A stretch of DNA of 64,000 nt from Bacillus sp. CECT 9360 (GTDB taxonomy: Bacteria > Bacillota > Bacilli > Bacillales > DSM-1321): assembly GCF_918741275.1 (NCBI RefSeq), contig NZ_CAKKNA010000011.1:1-64000 (forward strand), in the 5' to 3' direction. Positions 42,383 to 50,871 of the stretch are shown here, one piece after another. Numbering within the stretch: the stretch's first letter is position 1; the number at the start of each line of letters is the position of its first letter. A program made the position numbers and the translations under genes. Below the pieces are notes generated by a model that saw only the letters and a list, made by a program, of their open reading frames with translations, was not told where the DNA came from and did no database searches.

Positions 42383-43178
42383 ATGACAGAACGGCATTCA
42401 GAAATAGATGGGGTCATCACGTATATTCATGAACATATCTATGACCCGCTTCCGCTTTCCCGATTGGCCCGATGTGCAGGCTATAGTCCGTATCATTTCG
42501 CGCGTATTTTTAAAGAAAAAATCGGTCTCCCACCCCTCTATTATGTTTCTCTTCCCTCCGTTTGCAAAAGGCAAAAGACTTGTTACTGAGTACGAATCTA
42601 AGTGTTCGCGATATCGGATTGGAAATCGGACACCAGAGTCTGGGAACATTCACCCTTCGATTTACCAAGCGGGTAGGCATGACGCCGTCCCATTTTCGGA
42701 GCTCGACATTACAAGCAGACAACCACCTCCAATCTTTGCGGAATCTAAAAGATTGGCGTACGCCGCAGCCTATATCAAATCAGCATTTCAGAATTGAAGG
42801 GACCGTCCAAGCGGAAATTCCTTTTGAAGGAGTCATTCTAATCGGCTTGTTTGCCAAACCGATTCCCGAAGGACTCCCCCTATACGGAACATTACTTTCT
42901 TCCTTGGGGGATTTTTGCTTTACGAACGTCAAACCGGGCACCTATTTTCTGATGGCTACCTCAGTCTCTTGGGGGATGCAGGCCATGGACTTTCTACTTC
43001 CGACACAACCTTACGCACTAGATCGAAAGTGCCGATTATAGTCAAACCCTATTCACCAGTCCCCCATCAACTAGTTATACTCCATGTTCCCCGGCTGGAT
43101 GATCCTCCTATCCTGATTTCCCTGCCCCTATTGATGAATAATTTCCTCAATCGGGTTACTCAACATAGCAATCGATAA
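42383..43178 (+). pseudogene. AraC-family regulator broken by two frameshifts
   Basis: The first frame encodes MTERHSEIDGVITYIHEHIY through LARCAGYSPYHFARIFKEK, the first helix-turn-helix of an AraC domain. At about 42551 an extra CT (or loss of one base) shifts the frame; the second frame continues LQKAKDLLLSTNLSVRDIG and TLRFTKRVGMTPSHFR, the rest of the AraC domain. A second shift near 43000 moves the C-terminal part into a third frame (VPIIVKPYSPVPHQLVIL). Sequencing error in two places is the alternative. The DinB-like gene behind it is intact. Confidence 0.85.
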
Positions 43179-43238
43179 GAAACGTATTCATATGCTGCGT
43201 GCTAGAATGGAACCACTATAGTAAAGGGGGAGAAAGAT

Positions 43239-43715
43239 ATGACTGAACTGGTGTTTAAGCAATTTGAGTTGGCAAGAGGTTGGTGTATTGAAGTGGCAGA
43301 ATCAGTCCCGGAGGAAATAGTGCATGTACAGCCGGCTGGTTTCAACAATACGATTCAATGGCATATCGGCCATATATTAACGGTTACTGAGTACTTTATG
43401 TTAGATATTTCAAAAAAAATGAGCTACCTTCCGGCAAACTATAGCGAATTATTTGTTCCTGGTACCAAACCTGCTGAATGGAAAGGGGATGTACCTACCG
43501 CAAATGAGCTTATCACACAACTGAAGGATCAGTTGGTCCGTCTTCAACAAATTCCAGCTGGACACCTAAATGAACTGCTGGAAAAGCCTTTATTTGGATT
43601 TGAGACTTATGGGGAATGTGCCGGTTTTGCGTTGTTGCATGAAGCACTCCATATAGGGAAAATGAAAGAGATGAAGCGGGTCATCGAATATAAATTGCCA
43701 TCCAGCGGAAAGTAA
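43239..43715 (+). CDS. DinB-family putative metal-dependent hydrolase
   Basis: 158 residues, four-helix DinB/YfiT-like fold. The three metal-binding histidines are visible: one in NTIQWHIGHIL near residue 42 and two in LLHEALHIGKMKEM near residues 133-137. Some relatives are thiol transferases that use bacillithiol. AAAGGGGGAG precedes the ATG. It follows the broken AraC regulator, a common partner of DinB genes. Confidence 0.88.
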   Translation: MTELVFKQFELARGWCIEVAESVPEEIVHVQPAGFNNTIQWHIGHILTVTEYFMLDISKKMSYLPANYSELFVPGTKPAEWKGDVPTANELITQLKDQLVRLQQIPAGHLNELLEKPLFGFETYGECAGFALLHEALHIGKMKEMKRVIEYKLPSSGK

Positions 43716-43917
43716 GATTAGAAGTCTCTTTTCCAAATGGTTGACTTTTATATTTATACTAAATATATTTAACGGTATGCTGAGCTTATTAAACAACGAC
43801 AAATACATTTTACTTTAACAATTTTCTCGCTGTTCAGAAACAGTATTTTGATTAGATTTATTATTTCATTGTTTGGTTAAAAATGAAGAGAATTAAAATT
43901 GAAGGAGCTGTATCCAA

Positions 43918-44316
43918 ATGCAAAAAGTACACACATTCCTAATGTTCGAGGGCAAGGCTGAAGAAGCAATGAATTTTTATACCTCTCTATTTGACCAATC
44001 TGAAATAACTAGTATTGCCCGTTATGGGGCCAATGAAGCTGGTATAGAGGGAAGCGTGTTTCAGGCTACATTTTCGCTAAAGGGACAAGAGCTTATGTGT
44101 ATCGACAGCAGCATCAAGCATGAATTTACATTCACTCCTGCCATATCGCTTTATGTAACTTGTGATACAGAGGAAGAAATTGACGCAGCTTTTGAGAAGT
44201 TATCCGAAGATGGAGGAGTTCTCATGCCGTTAGCTCCTTATCCATTTAGTGAAAAGTTCGGTTGGGTTGCCGACAAATATGGGGTCACTTGGCAATTGAA
44301 CCTCGCAAGTAAATAG
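43918..44316 (+). CDS. VOC-fold protein, PhnB/3-dmu-9_3-mt type
   Basis: 132 residues. VHTFLMFEGKAEEAMNFYTSLF is the typical opening of the PhnB-like glyoxalase-fold family, FTFTPAISLYVTCDTEEEIDAAF the second half, and PYPFSEKFGWVADKYGVTWQL the characteristic end. Substrate unknown; the name 3-demethylubiquinone methyltransferase is historic and not implied. AAGGAG lies before the ATG. Confidence 0.9.
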   Translation: MQKVHTFLMFEGKAEEAMNFYTSLFDQSEITSIARYGANEAGIEGSVFQATFSLKGQELMCIDSSIKHEFTFTPAISLYVTCDTEEEIDAAFEKLSEDGGVLMPLAPYPFSEKFGWVADKYGVTWQLNLASK

Positions 44317-44358
44317 TAATTACAATCAAGACATTAAATTGCAGTAGGCGGTGACATT

Positions 44359-44514
44359 ATGAACGAATATAAAGTGGTTGTAAAGAATGGAAATGCGACT
44401 ATCCTGGAGGAATTAATAACAGCTGAGGACGAAAGAGATGTTCTAGGTAATCTTCTTCTAAGAAGCGAATTATTTAATCAAACATTTACGGATATCAGGA
44501 TATTGAAACGCTGA
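44359..44514 (+). CDS. 51-residue protein, unknown
   Basis: ATG at 44359 with GGCGGTGA 6 nt upstream, 42 nt behind the VOC gene. The product starts NEYKVVVKNGNATILEELIT and is a mixed alpha/beta acidic protein ending RILKR. Codon usage looks normal and there is no internal conflict. No family recognised. Confidence 0.5.
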   Translation: MNEYKVVVKNGNATILEELITAEDERDVLGNLLLRSELFNQTFTDIRILKR

Positions 44515-44812
44515 ATTAAAGAGTAAAACCATAGCTGGATTCTGTTATTAGTGAGTATTTAGCTTAGTGATCTTTTGACTACTTTTTATTGTAGCCTCAC
44601 TTATTTTTTTTCACTTGTTTCTTCTGAAAAAAATAAGGAATAAAGCTAATTCACAAAATTAAATATTACTTCTTCAACTAATGAAAGCTTTACTTCAATA
44701 TCAAGGTTGCTGCGGCAGCCTTTTTCTTTTGGAACTAACACACAGTTAATTATAAGAATAACTGTATATAAATGGTATAATTTTAATAAGAAGTTTTTAA
44801 AAGGGGAGAATG
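44515..44812. other. Intergenic stretch with terminator and promoter
   Basis: No gene is seen. A terminator (AAGGTTGC/GGCAGCCTT, 44703-44725, then T5) would stop transcripts from the left. An extended -10 box TGG-TATAAT (44773-44781) with a poor -35 partner may drive the small membrane protein genes that follow. Confidence 0.6.
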
Positions 44813-45064
44813 ATGTTTAGGGTAATCTTAGAATTAATTCGAATCATCTTATTATTTTTCATTCTTGGCAGTTTAATGGGTGCATTAGCCAAATTCATCT
44901 ATGCGGGTTTAGGCATAAATGTAGATAATACCAATGGTGGTTGGTTAGCAGGCTTGGCTATTATTATTTTAGTTTTTATATTGTATAGAAATAAGCTTCA
45001 ATTTTCAGGGTTTTATAAGGGAGAAGGAAGAGAGAAGCTTCCAAAAATAGTTAGTAATTTCTGA
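44813..45064 (+). CDS. Small membrane protein, unknown
   Basis: 83 residues with two hydrophobic segments (about 5-22 and 42-60) and a basic tail KGEGREKLPKIV. AAGGGGAG lies upstream; of two adjacent ATGs the second (44813) is better spaced. No family recognised. First of three small membrane genes in 760 bp. Confidence 0.55.
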   Translation: MFRVILELIRIILLFFILGSLMGALAKFIYAGLGINVDNTNGGWLAGLAIIILVFILYRNKLQFSGFYKGEGREKLPKIVSNF

Positions 45065-45181
45065 CTGTTGGTTCAGTCCTCATACGAATGCTAGCTCCCT
45101 TATTTAGCTAGTCTACCCAGTAATTTATTAAAACCTTACCAAGTTTCGGACCATTGGCTCTGAATAAAAGGGGTGGTAAAA

Positions 45182-45292
45182 ATGAATTTTATAGACATCT
45201 TGGGTGTTTCTATAATAGCCACGCTAATCATTTTTTTGTATAGAAAAATCACTGAGAGAATTAGAGAAGATACTTCAGGTAAAGAAAAATGA
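45182..45292 (+). CDS. 36-residue membrane peptide
   Basis: ATG at 45182 with AAAGGGGTGG 6 nt upstream. One membrane helix (residues about 3-20, IDILGVSIIATLIIFLY) and a charged tail RKITERIREDTSGKEK. The design matches small bacterial regulatory membrane peptides or type I toxin-like peptides, but no antisense RNA is evident. Function unknown. Confidence 0.5.
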   Translation: MNFIDILGVSIIATLIIFLYRKITERIREDTSGKEK

Positions 45293-45330
45293 TTAGTTCC
45301 TTTATTTACATTATAGGGTGGTAGATTTAA

Positions 45331-45573
45331 ATGGGCTTAAAAATATTCTTTAGCTGCTTAGCAATTCTAGGCATTTGGGTTATGTGGCATTCAGTAACTG
45401 GCAAAAAGGAAGAAGTTGAAGACAGCTTTTTCGGCAATCGTTTCTCTTTCTTTGAAGTTCTTATTGATTTAACAGAGAAAAAAATTCCTCTCATTCTTTT
45501 AAGAAGGATTTTTAATTTTATAATAGGATTATTTCTAGCGATAGTAAGTATTATTGGGGTTATTTATTCATAG
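45331..45573 (+). CDS. Small membrane protein, unknown
   Basis: 80 residues with two hydrophobic segments (about 3-20 and 58-78) and a charged middle KKEEVEDSFFGN. AGGGTGG precedes the ATG by 9 nt. It follows the 36-residue peptide by 38 bp in the same direction. No family recognised. Confidence 0.6.
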   Translation: MGLKIFFSCLAILGIWVMWHSVTGKKEEVEDSFFGNRFSFFEVLIDLTEKKIPLILLRRIFNFIIGLFLAIVSIIGVIYS

Positions 45574-45735
45574 TGAATGATAGATCGTTGTAGCGGACAC
45601 TTTATATGAATTAAACAAGGATAGAACACAGGGGGACTCAATTTTTTGGGGAAATGGGCATATTTGTAATATTTTAATAGTCTAATACAACATTTGATCA
45701 AATAAATGAATATTCATTTTGAAAGGAAGCAAATA

Positions 45736-46428
45736 ATGAAAACAATAGGACTTATTGGAGGAATGAGCTGGGAGTCTTCGGCTGAATATTACCGGATTAT
45801 TAACGAAGAAGTAAAAAACAAATTAGGAGGGTTACATTCAGCAAAGTGCCTTTTATATAGCGTTGACTTTGAAGAAATCGAGCGTTATCAATCTGAGGGG
45901 GATTGGAAAAAAGCCGGCAAAGTATTGGGCCAGGTTGCATTATCTTTAGAAAAAGGCGGAGCCAATTTCATTGTGATATGCACAAATACAATGCATAAAG
46001 TAATAGCTGACATAAAAGAAAAGATCAACATTCCTATTTTACATATTGCGGATGCCACAGCCGATCAAATTAAAAAGCAAGGATTACGTTCAGTAGGTTT
46101 GCTTGGTACAAAGTATACAATGGAGCAGGATTTTTACAAATCACGAATCGAATCGAATGGGATAAAGATTATTGTGCCAAATGAAAAGGATAGAGAAATT
46201 GTAAATAAAGTGATTTATGAAGAATTATGTTTGGGTAAAGTGGATCAAAAATCAAGAGATTACTATAAGAATGTCATGGAACGCTTAATCCATAACGGAG
46301 CCGAAGGAATTATTTTAGGCTGTACAGAAATTGGATTATTAATAAAACCAGAGGATTCTAGAGTTCCGTTGTTTGATACGACTTTCATACACGCGATTGA
46401 AGCTGTTAATAGATCTTTGGTAGATTGA
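45736..46428 (+). CDS. Aspartate/glutamate racemase family protein
   Basis: 230 residues. The two catalytic cysteines are in FIVICTNTMHKV near residue 83 and GIILGCTEIGLLI near residue 194, and the N-terminus KTIGLIGGMSWESSAEYYR is the family signature. Either L-aspartate or a related amino acid is the substrate. GAAAGGAAG lies before the ATG at 45736; an ATG ten codons upstream has no site. Confidence 0.92.
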   Translation: MKTIGLIGGMSWESSAEYYRIINEEVKNKLGGLHSAKCLLYSVDFEEIERYQSEGDWKKAGKVLGQVALSLEKGGANFIVICTNTMHKVIADIKEKINIPILHIADATADQIKKQGLRSVGLLGTKYTMEQDFYKSRIESNGIKIIVPNEKDREIVNKVIYEELCLGKVDQKSRDYYKNVMERLIHNGAEGIILGCTEIGLLIKPEDSRVPLFDTTFIHAIEAVNRSLVD

Positions 46429-46540
46429 ATAATTCAATACCGATAAAAGGAAATTTAAACTCAATGATTCAACCGTCTGTATCCCGTACTTAATTTAAAA
46501 AGTAACTATCTTTTACTTAAGAAAAGGAGAGAGTCTAATT

Positions 46541-46963
46541 ATGTACGAACTAAAAACAAAAGAAACCGAAAGCAGTGTCATTGAGTTTATTGAAAATGTC
46601 GAAAGTCCTAAAAAACGTGAAGATGCATATAAATTATTAGATATCTTTACAGAAACGACCGGTTATAAAGCGAAGATGTGGGGACCGAGTATTATTGGAT
46701 TTGGCTCATATCATTATAAATATGAATCCGGTCATGAAGGCGATGCGGCAATGGTTGGCTTTTCACCTCGAAAAGCCAAAATCAGTTTGTATTTTGCCAC
46801 GGGTGACACAAAACGGGAAGAATTGTTACAGGACTTTGGAAAGCACACGACTGGAAAAGCGTGTGTCTATATCAATAAAGTAGCAGACATTGATGTGGAT
46901 GTTTTAAAAGCATTAATTAACCAATCTGTTGCGTTTTTGAAAGAAATGTATCCGAATAATTAA
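46541..46963 (+). CDS. DUF1801 family protein
   Basis: 140 residues. The DUF1801 (YdhG-like) fold is suggested by VIEFIENVESPKKREDAYKLL, MWGPSIIGFGSYHYKYESG and LYFATGDTKREELLQDFGKHTTGKACVYI. The fold is shared with frataxin-like small proteins; function is unknown. AAGGAGAG precedes the ATG. Single gene with its own terminator. Confidence 0.85.
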   Translation: MYELKTKETESSVIEFIENVESPKKREDAYKLLDIFTETTGYKAKMWGPSIIGFGSYHYKYESGHEGDAAMVGFSPRKAKISLYFATGDTKREELLQDFGKHTTGKACVYINKVADIDVDVLKALINQSVAFLKEMYPNN

Positions 46964-46997
46964 AATGTCTAAAGAGATTAGTTGAACGAAGATTTTA

Positions 46998-47027
46998 AAA
47001 AGGGCAACTCTGATAGAGTTGTCCTTT
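46998..47027 (+). terminator. Terminator after the DUF1801 gene
   Basis: Nine-base stem GGGCAACTC/GAGTTGTCC with one G-T pair, loop TGATA, A-rich before and CTTTG after it; the T run is weak. Confidence 0.6.
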
Positions 47028-47155
47028 GACGTCAGTTTTATTAAAGGAAAATCAAGGCTTTCATTTGGGACTCAGTCGCCTTACTCTTGTTTAAATCCCT
47101 ACTAACAGATTTAAATGAAAGTGAATGCCGTGGATAAAATGCCAAAGAGATGAGT

Positions 47156-47518
47156 TTATAAATAATGCTGAAGAAGATGTGTCGGGAAGAAATGGAGGGG
47201 TAGGGGCCTTAAAGCTACAATAGTGGAATGCGACATTATAGAATCGCGTTGTGCCTGTTTCAAACTGTTGTACATCGCTTTACCGGCAGCTGAATTGGCA
47301 GAATGAATAGTAATGCGGTTAGCAAATAATTTTTCTTTAATCATCATTTGTACAAGCATCAAACCATTCCTAGTTCTATTTAATAAATCGTGGTCCAAAG
47401 AGAGATGTTCAATTTTAAAGTTTCGCAATAGCTCTATACACTCGTCAATAGTCTCGACTAACACATAGCCACTAGGCGCTTTCCGACAGTCATCAAGGAA
47501 AACGTTAATATTCTCCAA
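47156..47518 (-). CDS. cREC-type (cyclic-phosphate processing receiver) protein
   Basis: 120 residues. MENINVFLDDCRKAPSGYVLV, LLRNFKIEHLSLDHDL and ANRITIHSANSAAGKAM match the receiver-like cREC domain linked to cyclic nucleotide processing, with the paired Asp in FLDDCR and the HSANSA segment in place. The start is a TTG at 47518 with GGAAGGAG 9 nt upstream. The C-terminal 20 residues (PLPLHFFPTHLL) are unlike the family and may come from a late frameshift. No partner gene is adjacent. Confidence 0.65.
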   Translation of the reverse strand: MENINVFLDDCRKAPSGYVLVETIDECIELLRNFKIEHLSLDHDLLNRTRNGLMLVQMMIKEKLFANRITIHSANSAAGKAMYNSLKQAQRDSIMSHSTIVALRPLPLHFFPTHLLQHYL

Positions 47519-47650
47519 TTAATCATACTCCTTCCTTTATGTAGGGAGTAACTAAGAAAAGTCGGTTATGCCCTAGATAATTTGATTTCATATATAAAGT
47601 TTAACACAAGTCTCATCAGAATGGCGACTAATCGACAAAAAAGGTAATAT

Positions 47651-47827
47651 ATTCTAAAAGGGCTATACCTTTCCTCCTCGCTAGATGGTTCATTAGCTAA
47701 GCGTACAATATGTTTGTTTGATAGCCTTCATAATGGGTGGTATGTTAACCATTACGAAACTAATCCTAGTGAAAGAATCCCAGGAGATTTCGCAAAGAAA
47801 ATAACCTTCATTTCTATCGAAGGATGA
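47651..47827 (+). pseudogene. Gene remnant without start
   Basis: A frame open from a TAA before 47651 to the TGA at 47825-47827 reads like true protein (KRTICLFDSLHNGWYVNHYE, then SERIPGDFAKKITFISI), but has no start codon or ribosome binding site. It is probably the C-terminal end of a lost gene. Family not recognised. Confidence 0.3.
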
Positions 47828-47919
47828 CAAGAATGACTGTACAAAAACTTAAACAGTGCATAAAAAAGCAGGAATTAAATACTTAGCAGGCAGTGATTAG
47901 TGTAAGACGTTTAATTACA

Positions 47920-48066
47920 CTAACTTATTGAAATAGCACAACTTATAAGGAGTATATCTTCTAATATGACAATCCTTAACTTGCTATCAAGGCATTTGAG
48001 ATATTCTGAGCATAATATTTCTAACTCTTTAATAAAAATTGACTTTTCATAATCTGTTAATGCCAT
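47920..48066 (-). CDS. 48-residue protein, unknown
   Basis: ATG at 48066 with TAGGGAGA 6 nt upstream. The product is helical: ALTDYEKSIFIKELEILCSE then LDSKLRIVILEDILLISC. The good ribosome binding site supports a real or recently lost gene. It lies in the decayed stretch between 47.6 and 48.4 kb. No family recognised. Confidence 0.45.
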   Translation of the reverse strand: MALTDYEKSIFIKELEILCSEYLKCLDSKLRIVILEDILLISCAISIS

Positions 48067-48258
48067 TAATTTCTCCCTACATAAATTCACCTTTAAGCTT
48101 TAATTCCTCCCTCATACAGTTTAGACCTAAAATATGAGTTTACCTAATTTAAAAGCCGGATATGTTCAGGAGTGGGATATTTGTCACACTAACGGGATTA
48201 TCAGCAATAACAGAAACAATTGCAGCAGAAATATGATTGAAAATATGTAACTATTCGT

Positions 48259-48357
48259 TTTTATGTGGAAATTGATTTGAGCGGTAGAAGAATTACCAAT
48301 TTTGTGAAGGATAACTTAGATCTCAACATGCCATTAAGTGTTGAATATTGCGAGTAA
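48259..48357 (+). pseudogene. Short C-terminal gene remnant
   Basis: The frame FYVEIDLSGRRITNFVKDNL to PLSVEYCE and a TAA reads like the end of a protein but lacks any start or ribosome binding site. With the fragment at 47651-47827 it marks this stretch as eroded accessory DNA. The rest of 47519-48425 holds no other recognisable feature. Confidence 0.3.
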
Positions 48358-48370
48358 TAGGGGTTAATAA

Positions 48371-48403
48371 AAATCCACTGCCTTAACCAGGCAGTGGTTT
48401 GTG
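48371..48403 (-). terminator. Terminator of the RsbR-like gene at 48426
   Basis: Perfect 8-bp stem CCACTGCC/GGCAGTGG; read on the minus strand it is followed by ATTTTTATT. Confidence 0.85.
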
Positions 48404-48425
48404 CATTTTCTCTGTTCTTAACTTA

Positions 48426-49289
48426 CTATCTAAGAATTGTTCGAATAGTACCTGTTTTTACTTCCTGTGCGGTTTTCCTATACGCATGCAAGGCTTGCTT
48501 CAGGGTGGCATAGGTCTTAATGTTGTTAAAATCAATCCCAAGACTGACCATGGTTTGGGCAATTTCCGGACGAATGCCTGTGATGACAGCTTCCACTCCA
48601 AGAAGACGCAAGGAATCAATGACTTGGAAAAGCTGTTGGGCGACCATAGTATCAATGATCGGTACACCTGAAAGGTCCAAAATGAAATAGGAGACATTTA
48701 ATTTGGTGCTCTGTTTTAACGATTCTTCCAACAAGAATTTTGCACGGTCGGTATCAATCATCCCGATAATGGGGAGAACTGCGACACCATCTTCAAGAGG
48801 GACCACGGGCACCGATAGTTCATTGAGAGCCGTCCTGGCCGTTTCCATTAATCGATTGTGGTGATTCACAAAAGCCGCACTAAAGCTCTGGGCGGCCTGG
48901 TCAATGATTCGGTGCAGTTTCGTCAGTGACTCACTGTACTCGTCAAACGAGGCCTCTTGTGCACTAGCCTCCTGAGTAATCACACCAGCCATTACTTCAC
49001 GGTAAATCGGTAATTCATCCAAGGCCACATCAATGGTCATTCCCAAATTGGAACAGTATTCCCCAGTTTGTTCTCCCCAGATAGAAATTTTCTGCAAGGC
49101 TACTTCTAGCGGGTCGGTCAATAGCTCCTGGTACATATCAATCAATTTTACTCTCTCATCCATTAACGACTTGGATATGGGTACTTGTTGTTCCGGATGT
49201 TTATTGTTCTGAATAGCAGTAATTTTTTCGGCTAGCTCGTATTTTTGTTCCGTTACCTTTTTTGCTACTTCTTCCATATTCCAGCTCAT
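48426..49289 (-). CDS. RsbR-like stressosome STAS protein 1
   Basis: 287 residues. A helical N-terminal sensor part (RsbRD_N-like, residues 1-150) is followed by a STAS domain: VAVLPIIGMIDTDRAKFLLEE and FILDLSGVPIIDTMVAQQLF. The two threonines that RsbT phosphorylates in RsbRA (T171 and T205) have counterparts in the IDT of each segment. RsbR paralogues form the stressosome that controls sigma-B. ATG at 49289 has AAAGGTGA 5 nt upstream. First of three such genes in 6 kb. Confidence 0.9.
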   Translation of the reverse strand: MSWNMEEVAKKVTEQKYELAEKITAIQNNKHPEQQVPISKSLMDERVKLIDMYQELLTDPLEVALQKISIWGEQTGEYCSNLGMTIDVALDELPIYREVMAGVITQEASAQEASFDEYSESLTKLHRIIDQAAQSFSAAFVNHHNRLMETARTALNELSVPVVPLEDGVAVLPIIGMIDTDRAKFLLEESLKQSTKLNVSYFILDLSGVPIIDTMVAQQLFQVIDSLRLLGVEAVITGIRPEIAQTMVSLGIDFNNIKTYATLKQALHAYRKTAQEVKTGTIRTILR

Positions 49290-49583
49290 AAAATCACCTT
49301 TCAAAATACAATGGCTACTTAGGTTAAATTCATATCAATAATAAACTTCCCTACTTTTCCTGACAACTTGCAAGCCTTATCCAATGTTTGCCGATATTCT
49401 GAATGTAGCACAAAATTGCATCATAACTTCACAAACCGTCTTTCCTAATCTATGTGGTTTTTTGGTGGAAACAACACTGTTTTAAAGCTAACGGGACAGG
49501 TTAGCAAAAAAGCAAAGATGGTATACAACAGATTTATATTATTAAAAGCACATGAAGGTTAATGAAGGGAAGGGGGATAAATA

Positions 49584-49622
49584 ATGAAAAAGAATAACGT
49601 GCGGATTGATAATGTTATGTAA
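49584..49622 (+). CDS. 12-codon leader-like ORF
   Basis: ATG at 49584 with a strong AAGGGAAGGGGGA upstream and a TAA after 12 codons (MKKNNVRIDNVM). No longer frame is present. It is followed by a stable hairpin and a terminator, like a leader peptide, but no plus-strand gene follows. It may be chance. Confidence 0.3.
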   Translation: MKKNNVRIDNVM

Positions 49623-49632
49623 ATGGGGTGGA

Positions 49633-49759
49633 ACCTTCTTATATATATAAGGGTTTATATCTAGAGAAGGTAGCTTGCAGCGGTATGGAAGAACTGACCG
49701 TGTTGGCCTATTAATAAATGACGAAACCGCATGCCTGTTATCAGGTACGCGGTTTTTTT
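49633..49759 (+). ncRNA. Candidate small RNA with intrinsic terminator
   Basis: A hairpin with outer stem ACCTTCT/AGAAGGT (49633-49639 with 49665-49671) and an AT-rich inner stem, then 50 nt, then a strong terminator (49724-49759: AAACCGC-A-TGCCTG with CAGGTA-C-GCGGTTT and seven T). Nothing plus-stranded lies behind it, since the next gene is the 3' end of a minus-strand gene. GGGGTGGAACC recalls a T-box but the full T-box motif is missing. Promoter not identified. Confidence 0.4.
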
Positions 49760-49835
49760 ATGAGAATATTCGGTTTTTCGTCCTTCATCCTGTGCTGGTA
49801 ATAAGCTTTGGATTCAGCCCGACATAATTGCGAGT

Positions 49836-50669
49836 TTACAAGCTATTAGGGCTAACCAAGTAATCTTCCAATGCCTGTTGCAGGGTAGCTTTTGTTTCCG
49901 CTTTCCTTTCAAACGTTAACCCAAGCCTGGTGATTTTTCGTACAATTTCAGGGCGCAGCCCCGTAATCACGCACTCGCATCCCATCATATTCGTCCCGTC
50001 GATGATCTTCATCAGATGATCGATAACTTCTGTCTCCATTTGGGCGATGCCAGAGAGATCCATTACCAAGGTTTCAATTCGCAACTTTCCGATTTCCATC
50101 AATACTTTCTCTTCGATTGTGTTCGACCTGTACATGTCCATTTTTCCGATTAAAGGCAGCACGCACACTTTTGGGGTAATGGGAATGATCGGAACGGAAA
50201 GATCTTCAACTAAAACCTGCTGTGCATGAATCAACTCATCCTTATAATTAGAATAACTCAGGAAAAAACCATTTAAGAACTGGTCGATTCGATCGTTCAC
50301 TTGTTTTTCAAGGTTGAAAAAATTCTCATGAGACGCATTTTTTTCTCTCTCTTCCTCAAATTGTTGTAGATGTTTCCACAACGTCCTGCGGATAGATTGG
50401 ACCCACTCAAGCTTAAAAGATAAGGTCAAACTATGGCTTGCCCATGATACGCCTTCTTCATTAGAGAATTTTCCCAATTCCAATTCATTTCCGGCAAGTA
50501 CAAACATGACCAGCTTATGGGCGTTGTTTAAGAGGTCAATATTTCCGACTAATAAAATGTCTTCAATCTTATCACGTACATTGACGGCTTCATTTAACAA
50601 TTCATTTTGAAATTCATTACTATGATGGGAAAAATAATCCACATAATCTTTTTCCAGGGCTAGCCCCAT
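49836..50669 (-). CDS. RsbR-like stressosome STAS protein 2 (divergent)
   Basis: 277 residues. Helical N-terminal part plus a STAS domain VCVLPLIGKMDMYRSNTIEEK and LVMDLSGIAQMETEVIDHLM. The second phospho-threonine is kept (MET), but the first site reads MDM instead of IDT, so one RsbT target is missing. This is the most divergent of the three paralogues. ATG at 50669 has AGGAG 8 nt upstream; a GTG three codons earlier is too close. Confidence 0.85.
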   Translation of the reverse strand: MGLALEKDYVDYFSHHSNEFQNELLNEAVNVRDKIEDILLVGNIDLLNNAHKLVMFVLAGNELELGKFSNEEGVSWASHSLTLSFKLEWVQSIRRTLWKHLQQFEEEREKNASHENFFNLEKQVNDRIDQFLNGFFLSYSNYKDELIHAQQVLVEDLSVPIIPITPKVCVLPLIGKMDMYRSNTIEEKVLMEIGKLRIETLVMDLSGIAQMETEVIDHLMKIIDGTNMMGCECVITGLRPEIVRKITRLGLTFERKAETKATLQQALEDYLVSPNSL

Positions 50670-50801
50670 ATCTTTCACTCCTGTTCACATTATTAACTGG
50701 GAATATTTACTCTTACATTCTATCAATTGTTTCACATCTTGACTATTGATGAAGAGGTTTTTTTCAATGAATTTCTGCCGTATAAGTAAGACGGCGAATT
50801 G

Positions 50802-50832
50802 TAAAAAAAGCTGTCCGATGAGGACAGCCTTT
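50802..50832 (-). terminator. Terminator of the 51 kb minus-strand genes
   Basis: Seven-base stem GCTGTCC/GGACAGC, loop GATG+A; on the minus strand it is followed by a run of T (CTTTTTTT). Confidence 0.85.
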
Positions 50833-50871
50833 CACGCTTTTGTGGGGTGTTGTTAGTTAGATTGTTCTTTG

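Noticed and set aside
42562-43041. Independent protein starting at 42562
   Set aside because: Its first residues continue the AraC domain begun in another frame upstream, so it is part of a frameshifted gene.
49621-49680. T-box riboswitch
   Set aside because: GGGGTGGAACC resembles the T-box core, but the specifier loop, the AG bulge and a downstream aminoacyl-tRNA synthetase or amino acid gene are missing.
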